Source of the DNA: Caldimonas tepidiphila
GTDB lineage: Bacteria; Pseudomonadota; Gammaproteobacteria; Burkholderiales; Burkholderiaceae_C
Reading direction: 5' to 3'
NCBI RefSeq assembly: GCF_003569765.1
Contig: NZ_KZ983959.1
Location: 4,408-68,407, forward strand
DNA length: 64,000 nt
In this document: positions 27,813 to 36,768 of the stretch, piece by piece
How positions within the stretch are numbered: the first letter of the stretch is position 1
How the letters are laid out: every line of letters starts with the position of its first letter
Made by a program: the position numbers and the translations under genes
Notes under the pieces: model-generated
The model's input: the letters and a program-made list of their open reading frames with translations, nothing else
Database searches by the model: none
Told to the model about the DNA's origin: nothing

Positions 27813-30800
27813 TCAGCCCCCGCCGGCCAGCAGCGTGGCATTGCCGCCGGCGGCCGCGGTGTTGACGGTCACCGTCTGCTCGGCGCAGAAGCGCGGCAGG
27901 TAGTTCGGGCCGCCCGCCTTCGGCCCGGTGCCCGACAGGCCCTCGCCGCCGAAGGGCTGCACGCCGACCACCGCGCCGATCATGTTGCGGTTGACGTAGA
28001 CGTTGCCGACGCGCGCGCGTGCCGCGATGCGCTCGGCGCGGCAGTCGATGCGCGTCTGCACGCCGAGCGTGAGGCCGTAGCCGAGCGCGTTGATGCGGCC
28101 GACCAGCGCGTCGACCTCGCCGCTCCAGCGCAGCACCTGCAGCACCGGGCCGAAGATCTCCTCGCGTACCGTGCCGAGGTCGGGCACCTCGAACGCGACC
28201 GGCGCGATGAAGCAGCCGTCGAGCCCCGCCGGCAGCGGCGTGCGCGCGACGAGCCGCGCCTCGCGCTCGAGCCGCTGCACATGGCGCGCGAGGCCGGCAT
28301 GCGCCTCGGCGTCGATCACCGGGCCGACGTCGGTGGCGAAGTCGCCCGCATCGCCCACGCGCAGCGCGGCCATCGCGCCGGCGAGCATCTCGAGCAGCCC
28401 GTCGGCGACGCTGTCGTGCACGCACAGCAGCCGCAGCGCCGAGCAGCGCTGGCCGGCGGAGCGGAAGGCGCTCTGCACCACCGCGTCGATCACCTGCTCG
28501 GGCAGCGCGGTGGAGTCCACCACCATCGCGTTGATGCCGCCGGTCTCGGCGATCAGCGGCACGATCGGGCCCTCGCGTTCGGCGAGCGTGCGGTTGATCA
28601 GGCGCGCGACCGCGGTCGAGCCGGTGAAGCACACGCCCGCGGTGCGCGCGTCGGCGACGAGCGCGGCGCCGACCGTCTCGCCCGGGCCGTGCAGCAGCGC
28701 GATCGCGTCGTACGGCACGCCCGCCTCGCGCAGCAGCTCGACGAAGCGCTGCGCCACGCCCGGCGTCTGCTCGGCCGGCTTGGCCGCCACCGTGTTGCCG
28801 GCCACCAGCGCCGCCACCACCTGGCCGGCGAAGATCGCGAGCGGGAAGTTCCACGGGCTGATGCAGACGAACACGCCGCGGCCGTGCAGCCTCAGCTCGT
28901 TGCGCTCGCCGGTCGGGCCGGGCAGCAGCTGCGGCGCAAGGCGCGCCTCGGCCTGCTGCGCGTAGTAGCGGCAGAAGTCGATCGCCTCGCGCACCTCGGC
29001 GACGCAGTCGCCCGGCGTCTTGTGCGCCTCGCGCACCAGCAGCCCGCAGAAGGCGTCGAAGCGCGCCTCGAGCAGGTCCGCCGCGCGGCGCAGCACCGCG
29101 GCGCGCTCGGCCAGCGGCTGCGCGTTCCAGCCCGGGAAGCCCGCCTGCAGCCGCGCCATCGCGGCGGCGGCGTCGGCGGGAGTCGCCTCGCGCACCGCCG
29201 GCACCCGCGCGCCACGCGCCGCGGCAAGCAGCGGCTCGCGGTGCACCGGGCTCGCGAGGTCGCGACCGGCCGAGTTGGGGCGCCCCGGCCCGTACAGCGC
29301 CACCGGCAGCGGCAGCCTGGGCCCGGCCGCGGGCGCGTCGCCCAGCGGCGACGCGAGCAGCTCGGCCGGCGCCACCTGCTCGTCGGCGAGCTGGTGCACG
29401 AAGGACGAGTTCGCGCCGTTCTCCAGCAGCCGCCGCACCAGGTAGGCGAGCAGGTCGCGGTGCTCGCCGACCGGGGCGTACACGCGCAGCGCCGGCGGCG
29501 CCGGCCGGCCCGGGCGCTCGCGCATCACCTCGCGGTAGACGGCCTCGCCCATGCCGTGCAGGCGCTGCATCTCGAAGGGCGCACCGCGCTCGCGCGCCAT
29601 GTTCAGCACCGCGGCGATCGTCGCGGCGTTGTGGGTCGCGAACTGCGGGAACACCGCGGCCGGCGCGCCGTCGGCGCCGGGCAGCGCCGCGTCGAGCAGC
29701 ATCTGCGCGCAGGCGAGGTAGGACAGGTCGGTGTGCGCCTTGCGCGTGAAGACCGGGTAGCCGGCGAGGCCGAGCTCCTGCGCGCGCTTGATCTCGCCGT
29801 CCCAGTACGCGCCCTTGACGAGCCGCACCATCAGCCGCAGCCCGTGTGCGCGCGCGAGCCGCACCACCTCGCTCACGGCCTCCGGCGCCCTTGTCTGGTA
29901 GGCCTGCACCGCGAGGCCGAAGCCCTGCCACCGCGGGTGCTCGCGGGCGATGCGCGCGCACAGCGCGTCGAGCAGGTCCAGCGACAGCTCGAGCCGCTCG
30001 CTCTCCTCGGCGTCGATCGTCAGGTTCAGGTTCGCGCGCGCGGCCTGCTCGCACAGGCGCCACACGCGCGGCAGCAGCACCGCGAACACGCCCTCGCGCT
30101 GCGCCTCCTCGTAGCGCGCGTAGAGCGCGCTGAGCTTGATCGAGATGCCGTCGGCGTCCTCGGGACGCGACGCGACGCGGCCCTCGGCGATCGCGCGCAG
30201 GGCATGGGCATAGGAGGCGAGGTGGCGCTCGGCGTCCGCGTCGGTGCGCGCGCCCTCGCCGAGCATGTCGTAGCTGAAGCGCAGCCGCGGCTGCTCGCGG
30301 CGCTGCGCGGCGGCCTGGCCGCGCGCCTCGCCGATGGTCTGGCCGAGCACGAACTGGCGGCCGAGCAGCTGCACCGCGCGCACCGTCGCGGCGACCACGG
30401 TGCGCGCGCCCAGGCGCTGCAGCACGCCGCCGCCGGCGCCGTCCTCCGGCAGCAGCCTCTTCGACAGCGCGAGCGCGCTCGCCGACAGGCTCGCGAGCAG
30501 CGGGTGGGCGCTGTCGCCGTGCGCGCCGAAGTCGGCACGGCCCAGCTGGTCGGCGGTGAGCGCGATCGCGGTCTCGGCGTCCGGCACGCGCAGCAGCGCC
30601 TCGGCCAGCCGCATCAGCGCAAGCCCCTCGGCGCTGGAGATCGGGTACTCCTTCAGCAGCGACTCCATGGCCCAGAACGGGGCCGGCTGGCGGCGCACCG
30701 CCTCGACCCAGGGGGTGGCGAGCGCGACCACCTCGCCCCAGCGCAAGTGCGGCGAGAGTTGCCGCTGCAGCGCCGCGAGCACCTCGGCCTCGTCGCGCCA

Positions 30801-30911
30801 GGGCACCGGCAGCCGCGCACGTGCAGCGGCGGGCGGCGGGAAGCCGCCCGGTGGCGGGACCGGCGCGGCGACGCCGGGCGAAACGGTGGAGTCGAGGGCG
30901 GCGGCTTGCAT
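27813..30911 (-). CDS. putA: Bifunctional proline dehydrogenase / P5C dehydrogenase, short form
   Basis: PutA oxidises proline to glutamate in two coupled steps at the inner membrane. The protein has 1032 residues, the size of the short PutA class; the N-terminal ribbon-helix-helix repressor domain and C-terminal extension of E. coli PutA are absent. The FAD-dependent PRODH barrel (about 130-450) has RLVKGAYWDGEIKRAQ. The NAD-dependent aldehyde dehydrogenase part (about 540-1010) has the catalytic Glu in IAETGG (near 788) and Cys in AGQRCSAL (near 822). Lacking its own DNA-binding domain, it should be regulated by the divergent Lrp-type gene 95 bases away. Confidence 0.95.
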   Translation of the reverse strand: MQAAALDSTVSPGVAAPVPPPGGFPPPAAARARLPVPWRDEAEVLAALQRQLSPHLRWGEVVALATPWVEAVRRQPAPFWAMESLLKEYPISSAEGLALMRLAEALLRVPDAETAIALTADQLGRADFGAHGDSAHPLLASLSASALALSKRLLPEDGAGGGVLQRLGARTVVAATVRAVQLLGRQFVLGQTIGEARGQAAAQRREQPRLRFSYDMLGEGARTDADAERHLASYAHALRAIAEGRVASRPEDADGISIKLSALYARYEEAQREGVFAVLLPRVWRLCEQAARANLNLTIDAEESERLELSLDLLDALCARIAREHPRWQGFGLAVQAYQTRAPEAVSEVVRLARAHGLRLMVRLVKGAYWDGEIKRAQELGLAGYPVFTRKAHTDLSYLACAQMLLDAALPGADGAPAAVFPQFATHNAATIAAVLNMARERGAPFEMQRLHGMGEAVYREVMRERPGRPAPPALRVYAPVGEHRDLLAYLVRRLLENGANSSFVHQLADEQVAPAELLASPLGDAPAAGPRLPLPVALYGPGRPNSAGRDLASPVHREPLLAAARGARVPAVREATPADAAAAMARLQAGFPGWNAQPLAERAAVLRRAADLLEARFDAFCGLLVREAHKTPGDCVAEVREAIDFCRYYAQQAEARLAPQLLPGPTGERNELRLHGRGVFVCISPWNFPLAIFAGQVVAALVAGNTVAAKPAEQTPGVAQRFVELLREAGVPYDAIALLHGPGETVGAALVADARTAGVCFTGSTAVARLINRTLAEREGPIVPLIAETGGINAMVVDSTALPEQVIDAVVQSAFRSAGQRCSALRLLCVHDSVADGLLEMLAGAMAALRVGDAGDFATDVGPVIDAEAHAGLARHVQRLEREARLVARTPLPAGLDGCFIAPVAFEVPDLGTVREEIFGPVLQVLRWSGEVDALVGRINALGYGLTLGVQTRIDCRAERIAARARVGNVYVNRNMIGAVVGVQPFGGEGLSGTGPKAGGPNYLPRFCAEQTVTVNTAAAGGNATLLAGGG

Positions 30912-30959
30912 GGCGACAGTCCTTCAGTTGAATGTCTTGCTAGGTTACGCCGATCGATC

Positions 30960-30974
30960 TAGGATAATTCTCCG
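30960..30974. promoter_or_regulatory. Candidate Lrp-type box in the putA/lrp gap
   Basis: TAGGATAATTCTCCG matches 11 of 15 positions of the Lrp consensus YAGHAWATTWTDCTR. It lies in the middle of the 95-bp divergent gap between putA and its likely regulator, and includes a GATAAT that could serve as the -10 box of the regulator gene. Confidence 0.5.
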
Positions 30975-31006
30975 ATCTTCAGCAAACCGAGAGAGGAAAA
31001 TAAGGA

Positions 31007-31489
31007 ATGAAGGCCGCCACGGAGGAGTACCGGGATCTCGACAAGATCGACCGCAAGATCCTGCGCGTGCTGCAGCAGGACGGCCGCATCGCCAACCTGA
31101 AGCTGGCCGAGACGGTGCACCTGTCGCCCACCGCGGTGCTCGAGCGGGTCAAGCGCCTGACGCGCGAGGGCTACATCCTCGGCTACGAGGCGCGGCTGAA
31201 CCCCCTCAAGCTCGGGGCCGGGATGCTGGTGTTCATCCAGGTCATGCTCGACCGCACCACGCCGGACGTGATGAACGCCTTCCGCGCCGCGGTGCAGGCG
31301 CGCCCCGAGATCCTCGAGTGCCACCTGGTGGCCGGCGGCTTCGACTACCTGATCAAGGTGCGCGTGGCCGACATGCCGGCCTACCGGGAGCTGATCGGCT
31401 CGGTGATCTGGTCGCTGCCGGGCGTGCGCGAGACGCACACCTACGCGGTGATGGAGGAAGTGAAGAACACGGGACAGCTGCCGATCTGA
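31007..31489 (+). CDS. Lrp/AsnC-family regulator, probable proline-responsive activator of putA
   Basis: This 160-residue protein has an N-terminal helix-turn-helix (LDKIDRKILRVLQQDGRIANLKLAETVHLSPTAV, in pieces within residues 10-50) and a C-terminal RAM ligand-binding domain ending VREVETH-like (PGVRETHTYAVMEEVK). It resembles Lrp itself and the PutR/BkdR type of local activators. The divergent position beside putA makes proline the likely ligand. A purine-rich ribosome site (AGAGAGGAAAATAAGG) precedes the ATG. Confidence 0.92.
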   Translation: MKAATEEYRDLDKIDRKILRVLQQDGRIANLKLAETVHLSPTAVLERVKRLTREGYILGYEARLNPLKLGAGMLVFIQVMLDRTTPDVMNAFRAAVQARPEILECHLVAGGFDYLIKVRVADMPAYRELIGSVIWSLPGVRETHTYAVMEEVKNTGQLPI

Positions 31490-31507
31490 GGCACCACCGC
31501 GCCGCCT

Positions 31508-32194
31508 TCAGCGCGCGCCGAAGATCGCGGTGCCGACGCGCACGATCGTCGCGCCCTCGGCGACCGCCGCCTCCAGGTCGGCGCTCATGCCCATTGACAG
31601 CGTGTCGAGTCCGAGCCCCTCGCCGCGCAGGCGCTCGAGCAGCGCGCGCAGCGCGCGGTGCGGCGCGCGCTGCGCATCGAAGTCCGCGGCCGGCTCGGGA
31701 ATGCTCATCAGCCCGCGCAGCCGCAGCCCCGGCAGCGCCGCCACCGCGTGCGCGAGCGCGGGAAGCTCCCCGGGCGCGACGCCGCTCTTGCTCGCCTCGC
31801 CGCTGACGTTGACCTGCAGGCAGACCTGCAGCGGCGGGAGTTGCGGCGGGCGCTGCTGCGACAGGCGCTGCGCGATCTTCAGCCGGTCGACCGAGTGCAC
31901 CCAGTCGAAGTTCTCCGCCACCACGCGCGTCTTGTTGGCCTGCAGCGGGCCGATCAGGTGCCACTCGATGCGCGCGCGCTCGGCGGCGAGCGCGGCGATC
32001 TTGTCGAGCGCCTCCTGCACGTAGTTCTCGCCGAAGCAGCGCGCGCCGGCGTCGAGCGCCTCGCGCACCGCGTCCGCGCCGAAGGTCTTGCTGACCGCCA
32101 GCAGCGTGACGCTGTTCTCGCTGCGGCCGGCTGCCGCGCACGCGGCCGAAATCCGCGCTCTTACTTTTTGTAGCCTGTCCGGGATCGTCGCCAT
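31508..32194 (-). CDS. yggS: PLP homeostasis protein YggS
   Basis: This 228-residue, PLP-binding single-domain barrel protein helps balance cellular PLP and amino/keto acids. The PLP Lys36 lies in LLAVSKTFGADAV at the same number as in E. coli. Other blocks are FGENYVQEALDK, WHLIGPLQANK and LSMGMSADLEAAV. The start is the ATG at 32194, divergent from pilT by 81 bases. Confidence 0.94.
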   Translation of the reverse strand: MATIPDRLQKVRARISAACAAAGRSENSVTLLAVSKTFGADAVREALDAGARCFGENYVQEALDKIAALAAERARIEWHLIGPLQANKTRVVAENFDWVHSVDRLKIAQRLSQQRPPQLPPLQVCLQVNVSGEASKSGVAPGELPALAHAVAALPGLRLRGLMSIPEPAADFDAQRAPHRALRALLERLRGEGLGLDTLSMGMSADLEAAVAEGATIVRVGTAIFGAR

Positions 32195-32197
32195 AAT
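32168..32197 (+). promoter_or_regulatory. Possible pilT promoter overlapping the yggS start
   Basis: CATAAT (32192-32197, 5/6 to the -10 consensus) lies 18 bases after TTGTAG (32168-32173, only 3/6 to the -35 consensus). The -10 box overlaps the yggS start codon on the other strand. The weak -35 makes this tentative. Confidence 0.3.
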
Positions 32198-32275
32198 GGC
32201 GCAGCTTAAATGAGCCGCGCCCGGGCTCGAGCCGAACATTCACCGCCCCTGGCGGCGAGGGAAGTAAGAAGCTTC

Positions 32276-33319
32276 ATGGACATCACGCAACTGCTGGCGT
32301 TTTCCGTCAAGAACAAGGCCTCCGACCTGCACCTGTCCGCGGGCCTGCCGCCGATGATCCGGGTGCACGGCGACGTGCGCCGCATCAACGTCGACCCGCT
32401 GGACCACAAGCAGGTCCACTCGATGGTCTACGACATCATGAACGACTCGCAGCGCAAGGCCTACGAGGAGACGCTCGAGTGCGACTTCTCGTTCGAGATC
32501 CAGGGTCTCGCGCGCTTCCGCGTCAACGCCTTCAACCAGAACCGCGGCGCCGGCGCCGTGTTCCGCACCATCCCGAGCAAGATCCTGACGCTCGAGCAGC
32601 TCAACGCGCCCAAGATCTTCGGCGACCTCGCGCTCAAGCCCCGCGGCATGGTGCTCGTGACCGGCCCGACCGGCTCGGGCAAGTCCACCACGCTCGCGGC
32701 GATGATCAACCACCTCAACGAGACCGAGTACGGCCACGTGCTCACCGTCGAGGACCCGATCGAGTTCGTGCACGAGTCGAAGAAGTGCCTGATCAACCAG
32801 CGCGAGGTCGGGCCGCACACGATGAGCTTCAACAACGCGCTGCGCTCGGCGCTGCGCGAGGACCCGGACGCGATCCTGGTGGGCGAGATGCGCGACCTCG
32901 AGACCATCCGCCTGGCGCTCACCGCCGCCGAGACCGGGCACCTCGTGTTCGGCACGCTCCACACCTCGAGTGCCGCCAAGACGATCGACCGCATCGTCGA
33001 CGTGTTCCCCGCGGCCGAGAAGGAGATGGTGCGCGCGATGCTGTCCGAGGCGCTCGTCGCGGTGATCTCGCAGACGCTGTGCAAGCTCAAGGACGGCAGC
33101 GGCCGCGCCGCGGCGCACGAGATCATGCTCGGCACCTCGGCGATCCGCAACCTGATCCGCGAGAACAAGATCGCGCAGATGTACTCGGCGATCCAGACCG
33201 GCAACAGCCTCGGCATGCAGACGCTCGACCAGAACTTGACCGATCTGGTGCGCCGCAACATGATCAGCCCCGCCGAGGCGCGCGCGAAGGCCAAGTTCCC
33301 GGAGAACTTCCCCGGCTGA
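32276..33319 (+). CDS. pilT: Type IV pilus retraction ATPase PilT
   Basis: PilT is the cytoplasmic hexameric ATPase that depolymerises type IV pili for twitching motility. It has 347 residues. Walker A is GPTGSGKS (130-137), followed by the Asp box (LTVEDPIEFVHE), Walker B (DAILVGEMRDLET) and His box (ETGHLVFGTLHT). The C-terminal AIRNLIRE block is the known PilT retraction signature. pilU follows after 67 bases. No pilin gene is in the window. Confidence 0.97.
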   Translation: MDITQLLAFSVKNKASDLHLSAGLPPMIRVHGDVRRINVDPLDHKQVHSMVYDIMNDSQRKAYEETLECDFSFEIQGLARFRVNAFNQNRGAGAVFRTIPSKILTLEQLNAPKIFGDLALKPRGMVLVTGPTGSGKSTTLAAMINHLNETEYGHVLTVEDPIEFVHESKKCLINQREVGPHTMSFNNALRSALREDPDAILVGEMRDLETIRLALTAAETGHLVFGTLHTSSAAKTIDRIVDVFPAAEKEMVRAMLSEALVAVISQTLCKLKDGSGRAAAHEIMLGTSAIRNLIRENKIAQMYSAIQTGNSLGMQTLDQNLTDLVRRNMISPAEARAKAKFPENFPG

Positions 33320-33386
33320 GCCACGCGTCGCACTGCGGCGGCCGCGCCCGTCGCGGCCGATTCCCACCCCCTTTTTCCGGATCCGC

Positions 33387-34523
33387 ATGGAACGCGACCA
33401 GGCCTCCAAATTCATCAACGACCTGCTGCGCCTGATGATCTCGCGCGGCGGCTCGGACCTGTTCCTCACCGCCGACTTCCCGCCGGCCTTCAAGATGGAC
33501 GGCCGCGTCACCAAGGTCTCGCCGCAGCCGCTGACCGCGCAGCACACGATGGCGCTGGCTCGCTCGATCATGAACGACCGCCAGGCCGCCGAGTTCGAGC
33601 GCACCAAGGAGTGCAACTTCGCGATCTCGCCGCAGGGCATCGGGCGCTTCCGCGCCAACGCCTTCGTGCAGCAGGGCGCGGTCGGCCTGGTGCTGCGCGT
33701 GATCCCGCAGACGCTGCCCGAGCTCGACGCGATGGGCATGCCCCCGGTGCTCAAGGACATCACGATGACCAAGCGCGGCCTCGTGATCCTGGTCGGCGGC
33801 ACCGGCTCGGGCAAGAGCACGACGCTCGCGGCGATGATCAACCACCGCAACACCCACTCCTACGGCCACATCATCACGATCGAGGACCCGGTGGAGTTCG
33901 TGCACCCGCACAAGAACTGCATCATCACGCAGCGCGAGGTGGGGCTCGACACCGAGAGCTGGGACGCGGCGCTGAAGAACACGCTGCGCCAGGCGCCCGA
34001 CGTGATCCTGATGGGCGAGATCCGCGACCACGAGACGATGGAGCACGCGGTGGCCTTCGCCGAGACCGGCCACCTGTGCATGGCCACGCTGCACGCCAAC
34101 AGCGCCAACCAGGCGCTCGACCGCATCATCAACTTCTTCCCCGAGGAGCGGCGCGGCCAGCTGCTGATGGACCTGTCGCTGAACCTGAAGGCCCTGATCT
34201 CTCAGCGCCTCGTGCCGCGCCAGGAGGGCAAGGGGCGCGCGGCGGCGGTGGAGATCCTGATCAACTCACCGCTCATGTCCGACCTGATCTTCAAGGGCGA
34301 GACGGCCGAGATCAAGGAGGTGATGAAGCGCTCGCGCGAGGCCGGCATGCAGACCTTCGACCAGGCGCTGTTCGACCTCTACGAGAACAACATCGTCAGC
34401 TACGAGGACGCGCTGCGCAACGCCGACTCGCTCAACGACCTGCGCCTGCAGATCAAGCTGCACAGCCAGCGTGCGCGCGGCAGCAACCTCGAGTCGGGCA
34501 CCGAGCACCTGACGATCCTTTGA
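33387..34523 (+). CDS. pilU: Type IV pilus accessory retraction ATPase PilU
   Basis: PilU is a PilT paralogue that assists retraction. It has 378 residues. Walker A is GGTGSGKST, with TIEDPVEFVHPHKNC, DVILMGEIRDHETM and ETGHLCMATLHANS for the other boxes. Compared with PilT, the C-terminus is longer and less conserved. Repeat regions shared with pilT give about half identity by eye. Confidence 0.95.
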   Translation: MERDQASKFINDLLRLMISRGGSDLFLTADFPPAFKMDGRVTKVSPQPLTAQHTMALARSIMNDRQAAEFERTKECNFAISPQGIGRFRANAFVQQGAVGLVLRVIPQTLPELDAMGMPPVLKDITMTKRGLVILVGGTGSGKSTTLAAMINHRNTHSYGHIITIEDPVEFVHPHKNCIITQREVGLDTESWDAALKNTLRQAPDVILMGEIRDHETMEHAVAFAETGHLCMATLHANSANQALDRIINFFPEERRGQLLMDLSLNLKALISQRLVPRQEGKGRAAAVEILINSPLMSDLIFKGETAEIKEVMKRSREAGMQTFDQALFDLYENNIVSYEDALRNADSLNDLRLQIKLHSQRARGSNLESGTEHLTIL

Positions 34524-34540
34524 AGTACCCGGGAATCCCC

Positions 34541-35434
34541 ATGAGCAGCAAGACCTACGAACCCGTCGCGCCCCGCAAGGTGGCCTTCCTCGGCCTCGGC
34601 GTGATGGGCTGGCCGATGGCCGCCCACCTGCTGCGCGCCGGCCACGACGTGACCGTCTACAACCGCACCGCGGCGAAGGCCGCGCAGTGGGTGGCCGAGC
34701 ACGGCGGCCGCGCGGCCGCGACGCCGCGCGAGGCGGCGCAGGGCGCGGCGCTGGTGTTCGCCTGCGTCGGCAACGACGACGACCTGCGCTCGGTGGTGCT
34801 TGGCGCGGACGGCGCCTTCGCCGGCATGGCGCACGGCGCGATCTTCGTCGACCACACCACCGCCTCGGCCGACGTGGCGCGGGAGCTCGGCGCCGAGGCG
34901 CGCTCGCGCGGCCTGGCGTTCGTCGACGCGCCGGTCTCGGGGGGCAACCTCGGCGCGATCAACGGCGTGCTGACGGTGATGTGCGGCGGCGAGGCCGACG
35001 CCTTCGACGCGATGCGCCCGGTGGCGATGGCCTACTCGCGCGCCGTCACGCTGCTCGGCCCGGTCGGCGCGGGGCAGCTGGCGAAGATGGTCAACCAGAT
35101 CGCGATCGCCGGGCTGCTGCAGGGCCTGTCCGAGGCGGTCGCCTTCGGGCAGAAGGCCGGCCTCGACATGGAGGCGGTGCTGGCGGTGATCGGCAAGGGC
35201 GCGGCGCAGAGCTGGCAGCTCGAGAACCGCGGCCCGACGATGGCGCGCGGCGAGTTCGACTTCGGCTTCGCGGTCGACTGGATGCGCAAGGACCTCGGCC
35301 TGTGCCTGGACGAGGCGCGCCGCAACGGCGCGCGGCTGCCGGTCACCGCGCTGGTCGACCAGTTCTATGCCGACGTGCAGGCGATGGGCGGCGGCCGCCA
35401 GGACACCTCGAGCCTGGTGCGCCGGCTGCGCTGA
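34541..35434 (+). CDS. Beta-hydroxyacid dehydrogenase (3-hydroxyisobutyrate dehydrogenase family)
   Basis: This NAD(P)-dependent enzyme has 297 residues. The Rossmann motif is FLGLGVMGWPMA, the substrate-binding block DAPVSGG and the catalytic Lys lies in GAGQLAKMVNQ. The family includes 3-hydroxyisobutyrate, tartronate-semialdehyde and glyoxylate/succinic-semialdehyde reductases; the exact substrate is not readable here. The first 11 residues before KVAFLG are an unconserved extension. It begins 17 bases after pilU and may be transcribed with it. Confidence 0.9.
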   Translation: MSSKTYEPVAPRKVAFLGLGVMGWPMAAHLLRAGHDVTVYNRTAAKAAQWVAEHGGRAAATPREAAQGAALVFACVGNDDDLRSVVLGADGAFAGMAHGAIFVDHTTASADVARELGAEARSRGLAFVDAPVSGGNLGAINGVLTVMCGGEADAFDAMRPVAMAYSRAVTLLGPVGAGQLAKMVNQIAIAGLLQGLSEAVAFGQKAGLDMEAVLAVIGKGAAQSWQLENRGPTMARGEFDFGFAVDWMRKDLGLCLDEARRNGARLPVTALVDQFYADVQAMGGGRQDTSSLVRRLR

Positions 35435-35483
35435 GGAAGGCCGCGCCCGGCGTGGCCGGCGCGGCGACGGGCATCCTGCCGCG

Positions 35484-36125
35484 TCAGGACGCGGAGCGCG
35501 GCTGCAGGCTCATCAGCTCGCTGTCGCTGACGATCTCGACCACGCGCACGACCCGCTGCACCCCGGGCACCGCGCTCGCCAGCAGCGCGGCGCGCTGCGC
35601 CTCGCGCTCGGTGACGCGGCCCATCAGGTAGATGATGCCGCGCTCGGCGACGACCTTGAACGCGGCGGCCGAGACGTTGCCGTCGTTGGCCAGCGTCGCC
35701 TTGACCTTGCCCGCCAGCAGCGCGTCGTTGGAGCGCGAGGTCAGCGAGCTGTTGCCGGCGACCGCGATCTCGTTGACGACCGTCTTGACGTTGTCGATGC
35801 TCGCCACGGTGCGCTCGATCGCCTGGCGCTCCATCTCGTTGCGCGCCTCGCCGGTGAGCAGCAGCACGCGGTTGTAGCTGGTGGCGTTGACATGCGCGCG
35901 ATCGCCGACCGACTCGCGCAGCCGGTTCGCGGCCTTGGTCTCGATGATCTGGTCCTCGAGCTGGGTGCCGGCGGTGCGGCGGTCGCTCGCCACCATCGCG
36001 CTGCCGGCGATCGCGCCGCCGATCAGCAGCGGCGCACAGGCCGACAGCGTGCTTGCGAGGCCGGCGGCCGCCAGCAGCAGCGCCCCCAGCCGGATGCGGC
36101 CCGAAGCCGCCTGGTTCTTGCTCAT
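35484..36125 (-). CDS. dolP: BON-domain outer-membrane lipoprotein DolP
   Basis: This 213-residue lipoprotein of the outer membrane (formerly YraP) helps keep the envelope intact. The signal peptide ends in the lipobox LSAC at Cys30. Two BON domains follow (about 53-120 and 130-200), with LLTGEARNEMERQAIE and IYLMGRVTEREAQ as the typical turns. Its ATG shares one base with the stop of diaA (TGATG), so the two are translationally coupled, as in the rsmI-yraN-diaA-yraP cluster of other proteobacteria. Confidence 0.93.
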   Translation of the reverse strand: MSKNQAASGRIRLGALLLAAAGLASTLSACAPLLIGGAIAGSAMVASDRRTAGTQLEDQIIETKAANRLRESVGDRAHVNATSYNRVLLLTGEARNEMERQAIERTVASIDNVKTVVNEIAVAGNSSLTSRSNDALLAGKVKATLANDGNVSAAAFKVVAERGIIYLMGRVTEREAQRAALLASAVPGVQRVVRVVEIVSDSELMSLQPRSAS

Positions 36126-36718
36126 CACTCCTCCTGATCTCCGAGCAATTGGGCGTCCACCGCATCGCACAGGCAGTGCAGCGCGAGGATGTGGACCTCC
36201 TGGATGCGGGCGGTGCGCTCGTGCGGCACGCAGATGTGCACGTCGGTCTCGGCGAGCCGCTCCTTCATCTGGCCGCCGCCGCGGCCGGTGAACGCGATCA
36301 CCGTCATCTCGCGCTCGTGCGCCGCCTCCACCGCCGCCATCACGTTGGCCGAGTTGCCGCTGGTGGACAGCGCCAGCAGCAGGTCGCCGGGCTGGCCGAG
36401 CGCCTGCACCTGGCGCGCGAAGACCTGCGAGAAGTCGTAGTCGTTGGCGACCGCGGTCAGGATCGAGGTGTCGGTGGAGAGCGCCAGCGCCGCGAGACCC
36501 GGGCGCTCGCGCTCGAAGCGGCCGACGAACTCGGCGGCGAAATGCTGCGCGTCGCTCGCCGAGCCGCCGTTGCCGCAGACCAGCAGCTTGCCGCCGGACG
36601 TGATGCAGCCGATCACGGCGTGCACCGCGTCGGCCAGCGGCCGCGCGAGCGTCTCGGCCGCCTGGTACTTCAGGTCGGCGCTCTCGAAGAACTGTTGTTG
36701 GATGCGTTGCTCAAGCAT
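36125..36718 (-). CDS. diaA: SIS-domain protein DiaA / phosphoheptose isomerase-like
   Basis: This 197-residue SIS-domain protein resembles E. coli DiaA, which binds DnaA and promotes replication initiation; many databases label it GmhA. The sugar-phosphate fold motifs are LVCGNGGSASDAQHFAAE and LALSTSGNSANV. The ending RIQEVHILALHCLCDAVD is DiaA-like, and the neighbours yraN and dolP support DiaA. Isomerase activity cannot be excluded. Confidence 0.85.
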   Translation of the reverse strand: MLEQRIQQQFFESADLKYQAAETLARPLADAVHAVIGCITSGGKLLVCGNGGSASDAQHFAAEFVGRFERERPGLAALALSTDTSILTAVANDYDFSQVFARQVQALGQPGDLLLALSTSGNSANVMAAVEAAHEREMTVIAFTGRGGGQMKERLAETDVHICVPHERTARIQEVHILALHCLCDAVDAQLLGDQEE

Positions 36719-36768
36719 GGCGGGGATGATAAGTCAGCCCCGCCCGGCCCCCGCCGCACCGCAGCCCT

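Noticed and set aside
27471-30962. A 1163-codon open frame opposite putA
   Set aside because: The translation is a His/Arg/Ala/Leu-rich shadow of the real putA reading frame. Such frames are common at this GC content.
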